This document shows positions 15,080-28,746 of a DNA stretch of 64,000 nt, one piece after another. The notes under the pieces are model-generated. The model did not search any database, was not told the origin of the DNA, and saw nothing but the letters and a program-made list of their open reading frames with translations. A program made the position numbers and the translations under genes. Source of the DNA: Camarhynchus parvulus (lineage: Eukaryota > Chordata > Aves > Passeriformes > Thraupidae); NCBI RefSeq assembly GCF_901933205.1, contig NC_044573.1, forward strand, positions 56,675,993 to 56,739,992, read 5' to 3'. Numbering within the stretch: position 1 is the first letter of the stretch; the number at the start of each line of letters is the position of its first letter.

Positions 15080-15480
15080 GGCTCATGCCTGAGCTTGCCT
15101 GGCCAAAGAGCTTTGGTGCTTCTTCACCTGCTCCTCCTGCTGGGACAGGGCCTGGCTGGTGGGTGTCCCTGCTCCAATCCCACCCGAGCGTGCCGCGGGC
15201 GAGGGGACACGCGGGGCTTTCACTGCACCTCACAGTCACGCCTTCCAAGGGAATGCCCTGCTCATCCCACCCCACTTGCTCTGTGCCCAGGGAATGCAGA
15301 GGCTGGGTGTTCTCTCAGCTGGAAGCAAGCTGGGGATGCCTGGCAGGAGCTTTCAGCACCTGGTGCTGGACTCCAGCTGCTCACAAACTGAAACCTCACG
15401 TAACATCCATCAGGAGGACTTTGGGCCATCAACATCAATGTGCCATGCAGCACATCCATGCCTGCCCTACTTGCTCATGT
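15080..15480. other. GC-rich island in intergenic DNA
   Basis: About 400 bases clearly richer in GC than the flanks, with a CpG cluster at about 15181-15220 (CCCGAGCGTGCCGCGGGCG). Both strands are open for 100-138 codons here, but this is what high GC does: the translations overlap in several frames and resemble no known protein. An orphan CpG island, an enhancer or a lineage-specific non-coding RNA promoter are the alternatives. None is proven. Confidence 0.45.
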
Positions 15481-18102
15481 AGATGCAAGAGTGGGAATTA
15501 AGAGCAGAGGTGCTCCATGGCATCTTTTTTGTACCTTACCTCCCAGTGCTCTGCAGCACAGATCCCTAGGGAGGATTTCACACTTGCTCTAAGTTGGGTA
15601 TTATCTTGCTTGAGTAAAAATTTCATTAAAAAATACATAAATAAATTCTCTCTTGGAACAAAAAATATTAGGCCAAATTCTGTGCTTAGTTAAATACATA
15701 TAATAACCAAGATCCTGGGAATTTTCTTCCTCTATCTTTGTAGAAGAGTTAGAGAACCTCTTAATCTGCCCCAATTTCCTTTACTAAAAGGCAGACAAAT
15801 ATTGTCCTCTATTATTTTAACAAAACGGGTTGGGAAGGATGGGAGTTCAACAACCCGTTTTCAGTGTCTTACAGACTTTTACATTTCCCTATTTTTTCTT
15901 AAGTGAACTTTTCCCCACACCTACTTTCTCACAGGTGTGAGAAACTGATGTACATTTGACCTCCTTTCTCCCCTCTGTTTGCACTCCACCACTGTCAGGT
16001 GATTAGTCTAACTTCTCCAAAACTGTCTTTCTGTCTATCTTGTTAAAATATTTTATTTTCATATGCTGACTCTCCTGGTGTTAACTTGAAAAATAAATTA
16101 AAATACAGACTTTCTTTCATTAAGTAAAAGGATTCATTTCAAGCCATGTTAATTAATCTTTGACAAAATCTTAAGGAAGACAAGACAACTGAAGTTTTAA
16201 AGCCCCATTAGCCAGTGAGGAGGGGTGAACAATTTTACGAGAGCTGGAAACATGCACAAAAAAAGGCTAAAATATTTTGAGTTTTTTAATCTTGTGCAAT
16301 CAGTCTTTGAAGGAGATGAAAACTGGAGTAGAAATCTAGAATACTTCAATGGCTGGTATCCAGGGGACAATGATTTTTCAGAAAGTTTGAGAAAATTTAA
16401 AAAACTAGGTACAGTTTCAACGTACTAGTCAAAATGAGTACAGTATGTTCCTCGGGCACTCTTGACTAGATGAGAAAGATTAAAGATTGGGTTTTTTCCT
16501 TCGTTTCAGGATTGTATCATGATGTATTGGATCAGGAATTAAATGGATCAAAACCAACTCAGTTTGTTTTTCCCTTCTTCATTTTAGAGAAGCACATACC
16601 AGGTGCATACAAAAGCAATATATAGTTTCAGTATGAAAACTATCACCTCTGTGCCTCAGAATCCTGTAACATATGCATCACTTAATCTGGTGTATGCTGT
16701 GATTGCCACTCTCAGGAGCATGACAGCATGAGAGTAATACAAGCTGACTGTATCCTTTAGTCAGTTTTGGATTGGGCCCTTGGTTGTCCTTTCTGAATTG
16801 AGCACTGGCTCGCTCAAAATCCTTGTACAAGCTACTTGGGGAAATATTTTCTAAAAAGTCCCTCACATTTTTTGAGTTCTTCTTTTTTTTTAATGTAGCC
16901 TAAATTAGACACCTGCTGGTAAGTCTTTAAAGCCAGACAACCGTAAACAGAGGCATGCAAAGTCAGTGAATACTTTTGAGTCCCTTCAGCCTTACCTCTG
17001 TATGGCTGAATAATTTCTGGTGTGATTTGGGAGGCCCAGATGAGTTATATCAGGGCTAAATTGTGAAGTTTATGTTCATATGTATAAAATTTGTTAAGTT
17101 TGTTTGTTGGGGTTTTTGGGGGGTTTGTTTGGGTTTTTTTGGTTTCCCCCCGCCAAAAAGCTGATCAAGATCTTCATACTGTAAAGACTAAAGGTAAGTC
17201 CTCAGTCGACTTGCATACCTGTCTATGCAATCTGGCCTGCTTGATGAGATGTATCTCTCAACCAAAGATGAAAACAATGTATGTTCCATAACTTTAGGCA
17301 CTTAAGACTGAGCTGAACCTCTCACTCCAGCATTACTGCCAACAAGAAGACATGATTTGCAACTCAGTTCAAAAATGCAAAGGAAGGTATGAGGAGAAAG
17401 CACATCTGGTACTGACCTTTTTACTGCTAAACTTATCTCTGTCACAAGGAATTAAAAGGATAATCAATAAACAAAACATCGAAAACAGAAATCCACAATA
17501 AAAAGGAATATGACTCATGAAAGGTATGATCTTACTTTCCCTTATTGGTAATAATGAATCACAACTGTGTGTGAGAGCTAAGTGAAAAGAAGATCAACTG
17601 TAAATACTGCTTTCTTTTTCCTACCTTTTATCCTGTTCTTGTACCTGTGAAAAAGAAGTTACATTTTCTGAAGCAATATTCACAGAGGCAGAGTCTTCAC
17701 AACACTCAGACAGTCAACCTGGAAGTTAACCTAGGTTCATTAATTTTCTTGAGTTGCCCAAGCTTTTGGTCAAAGCGAATGAGACCAGTTTTTAAAGTTC
17801 TGCTCATCCTTCTTGTGTCTTAGTGCCTGTGAATAAGCTTGGCCTTTTTTCTGGGCAGCCAGTGATTGAAAAATCAAGAGAAGAAGTAAAGGTGATTTCA
17901 CTTTGAAGTTAACAAAAAGTATAGGTACGATTCAGTAACTAAAAGAAGTCCTGCCCCTAAACTTGACCTTAGTGGTTATTGGCCTTTGATATAAAATCCT
18001 GAGTGTATGATATATACCCATGTTCAGTAAAAACAAAAGTAAACCCAATTCTATTGAATGATTGATTTTTTTACAATAAAAGATGCCTTATAAACCAGAA
18101 AT
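15481..18102. other. Intergenic DNA, no gene recognised
   Basis: AT-rich. AGGCCAAATTCTGTGCTTAG at 15670-15689 resembles another end of the dispersed old repeat. A G/T-rich then C-rich run lies at about 17099-17153; it has too few separated G-runs for a classical quadruplex. Confidence 0.5.
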
Positions 18103-18170
18103 GTGTATATATACACACATATATATCTCTATGTATGTATGTGTGTGTATATATATATATATATATACAC

Positions 18171-18201
<31 letters not shown>

Positions 18202-18233
18202 TATGTGTGTGTGTGTATATATATATATATATA
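18103..18233. repeat. TA/TG/AC dinucleotide repeat
   Basis: About 130 bases of alternating purine-pyrimidine, with TA runs and TG/CA blocks that mirror each other. Open frames here are repeat artefacts. It is able to extrude cruciforms and is likely to be polymorphic. Confidence 0.95.
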
Positions 18234-21200
18234 AAATCTTATAAACTCCTATAATACTCCCAGGTAAAATATTCACACAACATGGATGGATATATTAATA
18301 TTTGAACAGGTAGAGCCAGATCCATGATCTCTTATAAATCAGACACAAACTTAGTTTTTCCAAGTAGTGCTGCAGCCAGTTTTCCTTCACTGAGGATCAG
18401 TGCTATTGTAAATTAATGATGAAAGTGTGGAGCTACTTCCAGAAGACTACTGCCACTAAAGTAAAAAGCGTTGCAGTTGTGAGATTATCGTTCAACCTGA
18501 TCTTTAAATACTTCAATCATTCTTCTAGGGAAGTGATAAAGTCTTTCAGAATCTGTCCAAAAGGCTTTTATCACCCATCTGCATACCACTACCACTTGTA
18601 TTATCCGAAGTGGTCTTTGAGTCAGATCCATAGGTCCATTTATCAACTTCACAATACCATATGCCTCTTCAAAACTACCCAGCACAAGCAATATCCTTCC
18701 ACCTCTGATTTCACAGGAGAACCGGAATGGATCCCAGGCTTAGCAAGAGGGTTTAGAAGCAGAATAAATACAAAATGCAATATAGATGTGACTAGAATGC
18801 TTTTAGGGGCCCATAGTGGTGAAGGGGCACAGGTGGTGAAGGCACCATCAGAAATGTCCCCAGCTCAGAATAAACCAGTATTTCCTTTTTTTCCCTAGCC
18901 ATGTAATATGTCATCTCTGTGCTGCTGGGCAATTTCTACTGTACCGTCCTAGTCACTATGGAAACATGAAATACAACTGGATTCAGTAAACCCAAGGCAG
19001 AATCACATCCACTTGAGATACTGTTTTTGTTTGGTGGGAAGTCACTGATAAGCAGATTTGAAACTAATTCAGCCAACCTTATCTACCTGATGGTGACCAC
19101 ATCAAGATTCTGCTTCTCTCCAGGAACACCACGTGGACAATGACAAACATTTACTGTGGTAGAAATACAGCCTTCTGCTTCTTCCTTCTGTGCTTCTTAT
19201 GTCTATTACCTGTCAAAGAAATGAATTCATTTGGTGTGAAGTGAGCTGTTCTTGACACACCCTTGTTGCTTTTTTTTATCACTTTATTATCTTTAAGGCT
19301 GTTGACGTGGATTGTTCAGTAATTCATTACAGTATTTTTATAGACTGATTAGTTTATGATGCTCAGCATCTTCACATCTTTCCTTCTCCCTTTGTAAAGA
19401 CTTCTGCCTTTTCTCATTTCATACAGCTTTCCTTGTCTTTCCTAGGTTCCCACATGCAATCACTAATATCTGGGAAAGTATCTTGGTTAGTTCCAAAATC
19501 AGCTAGTTTGGTTACATCAAACTTTTTCTCGTTTTGTCTAGGGTAAATTTCATCTACCTCTGTGGGCTAAAACATTAATTTAAATTTGTACTTTAACCTG
19601 CTTTTTCTGTATTCTGTCTGGTACTATTCTGTCCTTCTTAAAAGATTTTTTCCCATGTGTCTGATTGTAATGTATCTTTCATGTTTGTGTGTATGTGAAG
19701 CCATGCTTGCTTGTTTGCTACATTATGTAATGGATTTATACATTGTTTTCCTCCTCCTTCTAATATATTAATAGGTACTTTTTTCCTTGCATTTTATGCC
19801 TCATTATAATTTAAATATATTTTCCATCTGAGATTTTTCTGATTTTTCCCCCTTGATCAAAAGTGGAAATAACGCTTTTACAATAATATGCCTTTCAAGA
19901 GTTCTTGAAGTAGAAATCCTAATGTAAAGGCCAGGAAACACAAGTTTAAGTACTTAGCTTGCAAAATAAAGTTCCCAAAGAATGAGAATAAAGCAACTGG
20001 GAAACAGGCAGCAGTTGTTGTAAAAAAGGAAATTACTTCTTCCTTTCACTCAAAGCTTAAAACAAGCAGCTGCATATTATATGACACTATGAACTAACTC
20101 AAATATATTGGATAAAATATTTGTAATATCAGGAAAATATGGAAAAACATGACTGATGTTATTGGGAAAATAGTGTCATGATTATATAATTATTCTATTT
20201 TTAATATAATCATCAATATAAAAAATATTTTTTTCCTGTAGAAGATTATATTTTATGTTTGACGCACAGGTGCTGTGGCTGTACCATGAGATGTGTTGTG
20301 CTTATCATGTAACTGACCTAAAATCTTTGAAAAGTATCATATGTACTTCTCAAATAGCTTCTGTGAGTACACATTGTCCCTTGTATAGTCATGTATCTTT
20401 CTCTCTTCTGTTTAGAAGCCTCGTCTTTTATAAAGAGTCTGTGTTTTCTTTTAAAAGCTGCTGTGATATGCCTTTGAGCATGTTTCATTTGCTGTTTTGA
20501 CTGGCTTGACTTTTCACTTCAACAATTCAGCTGAATTACAAGTCTTGCATTAATTTTAATTAATCCTTTTGATAACATTAATAACAAAGAAGTCAGTCTT
20601 ATCAGGGGTAAGAATCAAGAAGGATTAAAAAGCTGAAGCATGAGGGACAGTATAGAACATGAATCAGGTCTGCCACATGGAAAATAAAGTGATGAAGAGA
20701 GAAGAGTAGGGGGTAGCTCATGAAATAGAGAAGAATGAAGTTGGTGAGTTGAGAGTTCACAAACTATCAGACTTGCCTTAAGACATCCCAGCCTTTTCTG
20801 AGGCACACTGAGTGCAGGCACTGCAGTTCTGGTATTGATGACACAGAGAAAGGTGGCTGTCTGTGTTCCTGTACAGTGTGAAACTGGGAGGTCACATGTG
20901 GTGGCTGTGGAGAGATCACAGGCCATGAGCTTGTGCTGGGCTGGAGTGCCAAATGTTCAGGGATGCCTACAGTGAAAGGAGAGGAGGTGCATGACCTAGC
21001 TCCAAACCCTTTCCCACCCATTCCATGGGGCAGTGGTGCTCCAGATGAAGGAAAATATGCTCCACCTCCCACCTGTCACCACATCCTCTGCCTGTTCTCT
21101 GGAGATACATGCTGACCTTCTTGCCTTGGCCACATGGAAATTTTTTTAAGTGGTCTGGAAGAAATAAAGAGTTGGCTGAAGTAGATGGGTCTCATACAAC

Positions 21201-24200
21201 TGAGGGCAAAGATTAGCTATGAATTTCTGGGTGCTGTTCTGGCCACATTAACTTGAAATAGAGACTGAGTTTTTAGCATGTTATTATTCATAACAGAATT
21301 TCCAAAACACTGCAGGACAGTTAGTGACTAGTCCCCAGTGAACATCAGTGAGGACTAGGCACTCAACTCTCAGCTGCACCTCCCTTCTGCATCATTTACA
21401 GGGCTGGCTAAATTGGGGAAGAGGTAGACTAAGGAGTGTTGGTGAGGTGAGTAGGAATAAGAAAGAGAGAACAGCAACAACAGAACATACCCAGGTCTTT
21501 GGGTTAAAGGACTATTATATTGACAGGGATTGGCAATCAGCAATGGAAGTATGGATTCAGGAAAACACTTACGTGTGGTTCTGAGAATAGAAGTAATTTT
21601 TTAAACAAAAGAGTATTTCATGTAATTGCAGATTTTATGAGTTGAAATCAGTTGTTGCTTCATTGGAGTGTTTGCAGTGTGGCTGGTCCATCTGCAGATA
21701 TATAAATATATAGCTGTATACATATATATATATTTATATCTCCTTGGGAATCCAAGTAGCTTTTCTCTGACTTCTAGTGTTATGTTTAAAATAGCACGAT
21801 GGCTGTTACTGTAATACAGCTTTATCATGTGCACTATTTAAGTCTGCCAAAATAAATGGGGATGTAAAGGAAAGAGAGGAATGGTGGCTGACTGAGTAAT
21901 GTTCAAACTGTCAAATTTCTCATGAACAAATTAGCTGATCCTAATCTAGTTGACATTGGGAAACCATCCAAGATTTTTTTTTATTATTATGTAGGGGTTT
22001 TGATATGACTTTTTATTGGAACTGAAAACCACTGCTTCCTTCCTCAACACAGAGTGCTTGGTACAGCAAGCAGAGAGAAGTCTTATTCTTATGCATCCTG
22101 CCTGTGCATTAAGACAAAGGGTTTGAGGAATAGGATAAGAAAAAAGTCTTTGCTGAAGGCAGCCTGGAGAGGAAAGCCTATGGTAGGCTGATGCACATGT
22201 GAGAATGCTCAAGCTTTGCAAGAAGCTTAGGCTAGAGCTGGGCCATTCCATCATACAAAAACAGTCACAATTTTGTCATGATCCTTCTGAAACTGGGTCT
22301 TTTCCATCTACTTGGAATAATTATGTTCTCTTATTTTGTCCTTGAAAATCTTGGAATCAAAATCCTGACAACAAATGCACAGAAGACAAGTTCTGTTGTA
22401 AAAGACTTCTGTTGTTATGTGGGTGAGCTGTGCCAGTTTTAAATTGTCATGGGAAACCTCTGGATGTGCATATGATATGCTTAAATGTGGTGCTTGGGAG
22501 AGCTCTTCAGAAGTCTGTTCTTCAAGTTTTGTTCCTGTTCCAGTTCCAGCAGGCTGGTTCACCAGCTTGGCTTTCTGGTTGAAGAATGAACAATTTGTTA
22601 CTTAAATACCTTTGGGTTACAGATTAAAAGTGAGGTTTGGCTAAGTATCAGTGTGTGGTTGCTGGATGCTGGGGAACTAAAAGACGACAACCATAGGGAA
22701 AAGAAGAAATCTCATGTCTTCTGTTCAGAAACAAAGACAGAGAAAAAAGAAAACCCTTAAAAGGGGAAAATTAAGAGTTACAGCAACCACATATTAGAGC
22801 TAATTGCCCGGACACTTTACGAAATTTGATTTCAGTGTGGGGGAACTTAATTTGCTCTTGGCAACAGGGTAGAATGCTTAATTCAACTTAACAAAAATAC
22901 GTTTTTTGAAAGAGGAAACAAGACTGACAGAATTTTGGCATGTCAACAAAAAGTAAGAATACAAAAAGAAAAGGATTAGTGAAAAGAAGATCAAGAAAGG
23001 ATCAAAAATATATTGGCTAGAATCCAGGAAACATTTGTTACATTTTATAAGCAAAGCTATTCTTCCAAAGTGTGTATAACAGAGGAACTAGCTGATCTTT
23101 ACCTAAAGCAATATTGGCCACCCTGTGTGCTAATGAACAGATGTCCCCACAGGAATCAGAAAAGCGTTGATCTCCTTACGGTAACTGAAATGAAGGAAAC
23201 TGCCAGGCCTACCTGCATTTTCCTAAATGGAAAATTCAGTAGCGACTTGGACATTTAGACTGATCTATAAGTAAACAACACTGTCCATATATTTAATACA
23301 ATACAACATATCACAACTAAATGATTTTACCTTTAGTAAAAGCTTTTTTGGTTTTTACTTCTATTTCTTGCAACATAAGGACCTGAGCCACGCCATAAAA
23401 TGGTCAGCCTAATAGAAGGAGAATATTTTTCCCTGTGATGTTCAAGTGTACTGTGGCAAAACCAGTGCTGCAGGTCAGCAAGAAAGTAAAAATATAGATT
23501 AATAGTTAATATAGTTGAATCAACACAGGATGTATTCATCAGGAGGTTTCAAATTGAGAGATCCCTCATTTGCTAGTGGCCAATGTAGGCATTGAATACC
23601 GAACTAGATCAGTCTTAAGTCTAACCCAGAACAAATATTTTTACAGTCTACTCTTGCACTCCTAACACCTGATTTTGTATCTGCCATTTTTCTAACAAAT
23701 TTGGGAAAAATTTACTTTTAGCTGCTATTTCCAGGTGAGGGTTGTTAACTAAATAAATAAGCATTCTGTTATCAAGTCAAACAGATTAGCTCAAGACAGG
23801 CTCAGATTGGTTCACTCAGATTGGTTAGCCTCTTCAATATTACACTGAAAGGGACTAGGAGTGTTCACAGGATCAGCAATAATACAAGCAACAAATAATC
23901 CCAAACTTGATGGGGTTTTTTAGGTGGTTGCAATCACTGATGTATGTCTTGAAGTAGAATAAAAATTCAGAGCAGAATTACTTGAAGAATTATCTGACTG
24001 TTGATGCTGCCCACCCAAAATTTTTATGTTACCTGTGCATAATAAGATACAGAATGAACAGAGTAAAAAAATTCTTCCTGCAGTATAAACTAGGAAGGGT
24101 ATAATTTATTTTATTCAAATAATTTCTCTGCAAAGCAGATTAAACTTGAATGACTTTCTAAAACTATTCGAAGTTATTCCAAGACTGTATTATGTCAATT

Positions 24201-27200
24201 TTCAAAAGTGTTGCCTGCAAAATTTCCTGAATGCCTTGATATTGCTAGGATACATTTTTACCTTGCCTAAATTCAGATCAGCTGGGGAAAAAACATTTAG
24301 GACACAAGACTGTATGAACTGTCAAGAGGACTAATAATTGTAGACCAGAGTCTTTCACTGCTAAACTGTGTCCACATGGACACTGGTAAATGCATCAAAT
24401 TACTTTGATTTAGCTAAACTCAAACAACCCACAACTGTCTCTTTCTGATATGGAAAAACTTATTTTTTTGTTTTCAGTTTGTATTACCTCATTTGGAAAG
24501 GGATTCATGCTTGACTGGGAAGAACCTTCTCATACCTGACAAAAAGTTCAAGCTATTTTTATCTGAGCAGTGACACTGGTGTAAGCGACCGACTCAACCC
24601 TCCTGTGTAAGTAAGGCAGGAATCACAACTCAAAGGCCATGGAAGTAACCAAGAGTCATAATTTGGTGGCATTCTGGTGATCTGCTAGCATGGGTTCTGT
24701 TCCCTTGGTCCAGTTCCTGGGAGATGACCATTACCACCAGAATTCCAAGTGATTTACTTGGATCAAGTAGAGACCCTAAGATAGAGCAGTCAAGATCAAT
24801 TCTCTGCACTAGAAATGGCCTTCCAAGACACAAGGAGCAAGTAATAATCTTACCCACTGGAGCCCACTGGTATGGCTGCTTAGAGGCTTAAAAAGATGAA
24901 GAAAACTAAATCACAGGTTTTTGATACAAAAAGTTACTCAAACTATTTATTCACAAGAGAAAAAGAAAGTTTTTGAAACAACTAGAGATTGTTATGATTG
25001 TTATCAGAGTTTTTAAAATGGCAGTGAATCATCAGAAGTCACTTGCAGTGACTCATACTGTGGTCAAAACTTTCATATGTCAAACAGGTATTTTTCTCAA
25101 AGAATACCTTTTCATGTTTCTTTGTTTATATTCAGTTATTCAGGATATGTCTTTGTCTTTTTTCTTCCCCATGAGTCCATACTGAGCCAGTCTGCCAGAC
25201 TAGCTAATTATGCAACATTATGTTCTGTACCTCTTCTGGTTCAGCCATGGTGAGCTTTGGATAGGCAAAGACAGCTCAACTCACCTTTGGACTACAGTGT
25301 AGTAGGTACACAAGAGGAACTCTCTTGCTGATAGTTATGGGATGGGTTGTGTGGGCTTCTGCCCAAGTGCTGAGAGCAGATCCTCTGCCTCCTGCAATCT
25401 GGCCCTACATCCAGTGCCCACTGAAGCCCACTCATGAGCTTTGCACCTGGATACTCCTTTAGAGTGTAGCAGCCATATTGTTATTTGACAGTGCCCTCAA
25501 TAACATCATCAAGATGATTTAAGTTGTCTGGAGCAATGCTAAGACACTTTTAGGAAGAAGGATGCAGTTGTGCTCCAGGCTTCCTTCTTAGCTCCTGCCC
25601 TTACTAATCACCCGTGCAATGGCAGTTCTTAGAGGTTCAACAGAAACTAGCTGGGTAGGATTTTATTTTCCTGTAATGCACTATTTACCATGGTACCATA
25701 CTACCTTCAGGATATATACCTAAAACCACTTCACCCCATTTTCAATAACATCTGTTAATTATTCAGTAGAATTTTTTATTTTGACTGTACTCAGTCTCTG
25801 GGGAAGAGTCTTGCTGCTCATTTTAAACATAACTTTCCATTTGGCTTGAGTTTTAGTATTCATTTCTGTATTGTATATAACATGCCTGTCTTTGGAATTT
25901 TTCATTATTTTTACTATTAGTGAAGAATTGTACCAAATAAATGTGATATATCAGTGTTATTCCTTACAGACACATTTGGAAGATGTGATCATATATAATG
26001 AAAGGACCAGGGTTTCTCTGAATACTTCCTTAGAAATTAAAACCTTTTAAAAAAGCAATTTTTAAAGTTGCTGAATAAATTTTTAAAGAAATTCGTTACT
26101 GTTTAATTTTAAAGGTGTTCATAGTATGGACTCATGGAGAAGACCAAAGACAAAGAAATATCCTGAATAACTGAATATAAACCAAGAAACACAAGAAGGT
26201 ATTCTTTGAGAAAAATACCTGTTCAACATATGAAAACTCCGACCACAGGTAATGACTTCTTTTAGAGGAATTTATTGCTGGTTTGGAGATTTGGGGAGGC
26301 ATATTCTTTACCAGTACAATACAGTCTTTTACATAGGAGGCCTGATCCTTTATAAAGGTTCAATTTAAAATCAAAAAAAATTAAAGCTGTAATGCAGTTT
26401 TGCCAGCAGTTGCCTCCACACCTCTCCCTCCTGGCATTTTCAGAGAAATCAAGGATTTGCCACAGGTGGATTAAGCATGTCTTGGAAACAGTTCCTGGGG
26501 CACCCCAGAGTTCCAGCTGGGCAGAGGAGTTTGGAGCACTGGCTAATCTACAGCAGTAACCAGGCTGACTCCCACAGCCCTGGCTAATGATGGTCTCGTT
26601 TACAGCTCTGTCCTTTGTTCAACTCCCCAAAGCATGCATAGAGTAGAACTTGAAGAAGTGGCTGGACTTGAGGAAGCAGTGAGTGGAATCTTTGAGACTC
26701 CTCTTCTGGTATGGTAGGAAAAAAAACTGTGGAGGCTTGTAACAGTGTGGTCTATGGATGTGTTATCTCTGTTCTAGTGTTTGACAGGCTTTTGATGCCG
26801 TGATGACTCATAAAAAAAAAGAGTTGGCAGAGAAGCCACGATGGGCCATGTGCCCCACTGGTGATAGCAATGAAAAAACAATGTCTTGGACTAAAAGTTT
26901 GTCTCAGCCTTTGTTTCAGAAGATACCTTTTGTTATCACGCTTTGCTTTGAGACATATACTCGTACAATTCATTATGCTCAATTTTGGTCTTTTACTAAT
27001 ATATTACAATACTTCTGTTACAGTTATTATTTTTTAATTGGACTTGAGATTTTTGTCAGTAGTCTAGAAAAGATTAATAATGCTAATCAAACTGAAATGA
27101 GAATCAAATTTTCTGTGTGCCTATATTACAAGTGCTGTAATTCTGCATTGTATTTGTTTATGCAAGCAAACATTTGAATGTTTAGAAATCATGCATATAC

Positions 27201-28705
27201 ATATCAACATATTCCTTAGCTATTTTATACACATACTTAATTACATTTAAAGATGCATTTGGGGTATTTATTCATGCATACGCTTATTGAATAGCTTACT
27301 GCATGCTGAATATTTCTGATTGCAGGGAGGTTTTGTATTTGTAATTAATGGGTTGTTCCATAAGCAAAGGAATTGATGGCTTCCTACAGATTTGAATCTT
27401 TTGTACATTAGCCATTTCGACCTGTCTCAACAATAATTTTTTCATGGCTGACCTGACAGGATTAATGTGCTCTGTGGTCAGCCAGTATGTGTAGGTTCAT
27501 TGGACAACAAGGCAAATATTTATTGGAACTGCTGAGTTCTTCTTCCTTTTGCTCTTCTGCAGTATTAATGTATGATGGTATTCCACTAAGGAGTTCAAAT
27601 CCAAGAAGCACTTAGGATCATAATTATTCTTAAGATACTTGCCACATTTTGAAATGTCTAGAAACTGGCTAGTGAAGTCAGAAGGTATGGGGCAGGAGAC
27701 ATGCAAAGGAAGAGACAGACCTCTGGACACAATTCCTTATCACCTTAGGAATTCAAGTTAAAAAAAGAAGAGTAAAATTTATTACATTTCACGTACAGTA
27801 TCTACTGTAACTTTTCAAAAGCTCTAGGACAGAGTTTGCCCCAGATCTATGGTTACCCTGGAATCCATGGCCTGAAACTAGGTTCAACTGTAAAAGCAAC
27901 AACTAAACAACAAAGTGTTTTATGGCTTTACTGTTGCAAACAAAGCCTTCCAAATAAAGAGTAAATCAAAGATTTTTTTCTTTCTTGGTCCTAGAGAAAG
28001 CCTGATGTAACAGAGCAGGGAAATCTTACAGTCAGATGATGATATGGGCTATAAAGATATTACTCTCACACAGTAGTTCCTCTGATCTACCCAGAATGAC
28101 CTATAATTCTCTTTGCTTGTGTTGTTTTTACCTTAAAAAATTTTTCAAAATTTCTGGTACTTTTGTATCTCCTTGGCCTAACTTTAGTCTTTTTTTCACT
28201 TTTTTCTTGTTTCTAGTATTCATGGTCTCTTAGCACCTGTTGACTGTCTCATTTCCCACAGTTTGTGTCATCATGTGATAACACCAGCTGAAGGGCTGCT
28301 TCTAAAACAACAACCACAAAGGCAGACTGTGGTTTTGAGAAAGGCACATTTTGCAGAGGGTGACATCCAACACTTATCATGATGCCACCTGCATCTATAT
28401 TTGAAGTAGTCTCAAAAGTAAAATGAATCATGTCTGACTTTGTGTAAGTGTCAGAGGTCCAGTGTAGAAATTTGAAAAGAAAATTAGCTGCTTTTATAAA
28501 GAAGTTGAAGCACTGAAGTCAATTACCTCCACTTGGATAATCTGAGGCCCTAACCGTATTATCACATACCATGACTCCTACTCCTTAGCTCTTTCCTAAA
28601 TAAAACATCCCCAAACTCACATTCCCATCCTACCTGGTAATCCCAGAAGCAGCTGTACCCACAGAAGGTCTTTTTGCTTGGAGTTGCCCCTTATTCAAGA
28701 AAGAA
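18234..28705. other. Intergenic DNA, no gene recognised
   Basis: Over 10 kb of AT-rich DNA with chance ORFs only. Slightly GC-richer patches lie at about 20900-21110 and 26400-26600. A short TA-rich patch is at 21700-21740, and a close direct repeat CTCAGATTGGTT occurs twice near 23800-23830. Confidence 0.55.
28511..28552 (+). repeat. Fragment of old dispersed repeat
   Basis: CACTGAAGTCAATT...TGGATAATCTGAGGCCC has the same word order as the fragment at 11.4 kb, but is weaker. Confidence 0.3.
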
Positions 28706-28746
28706 AGAAGACGTTCACTCTTATTCAAGTAGAGTGAACGTCTTCT
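28706..28746. repeat. Perfect 16-bp stem hairpin with 9-nt loop
   Basis: AGAAGACGTTCACTCT (28706-28721) and its exact reverse complement (28731-28746) enclose the loop TATTCAAGT. The word TTATTCAAG also occurs just before the left arm (28691-28699) and again at the loop (28721-28729). The combination of direct and inverted copies points to a template-switch replication event rather than a terminator. Confidence 0.92.

Noticed and set aside
15032..15501. Overlapping ORFs of 100-138 codons in the GC-rich island
   Set aside because: Open frames on both strands arise from few stop codons in GC-rich DNA. No recognisable domain, and the frames contradict one another.
17099..17153. G-quadruplex in GGGGTTTTTGGGGGGTTTG...GGG
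   Set aside because: Only three separated G-runs of three or more on the strand; the fourth run would need the six-base run to split without a loop.
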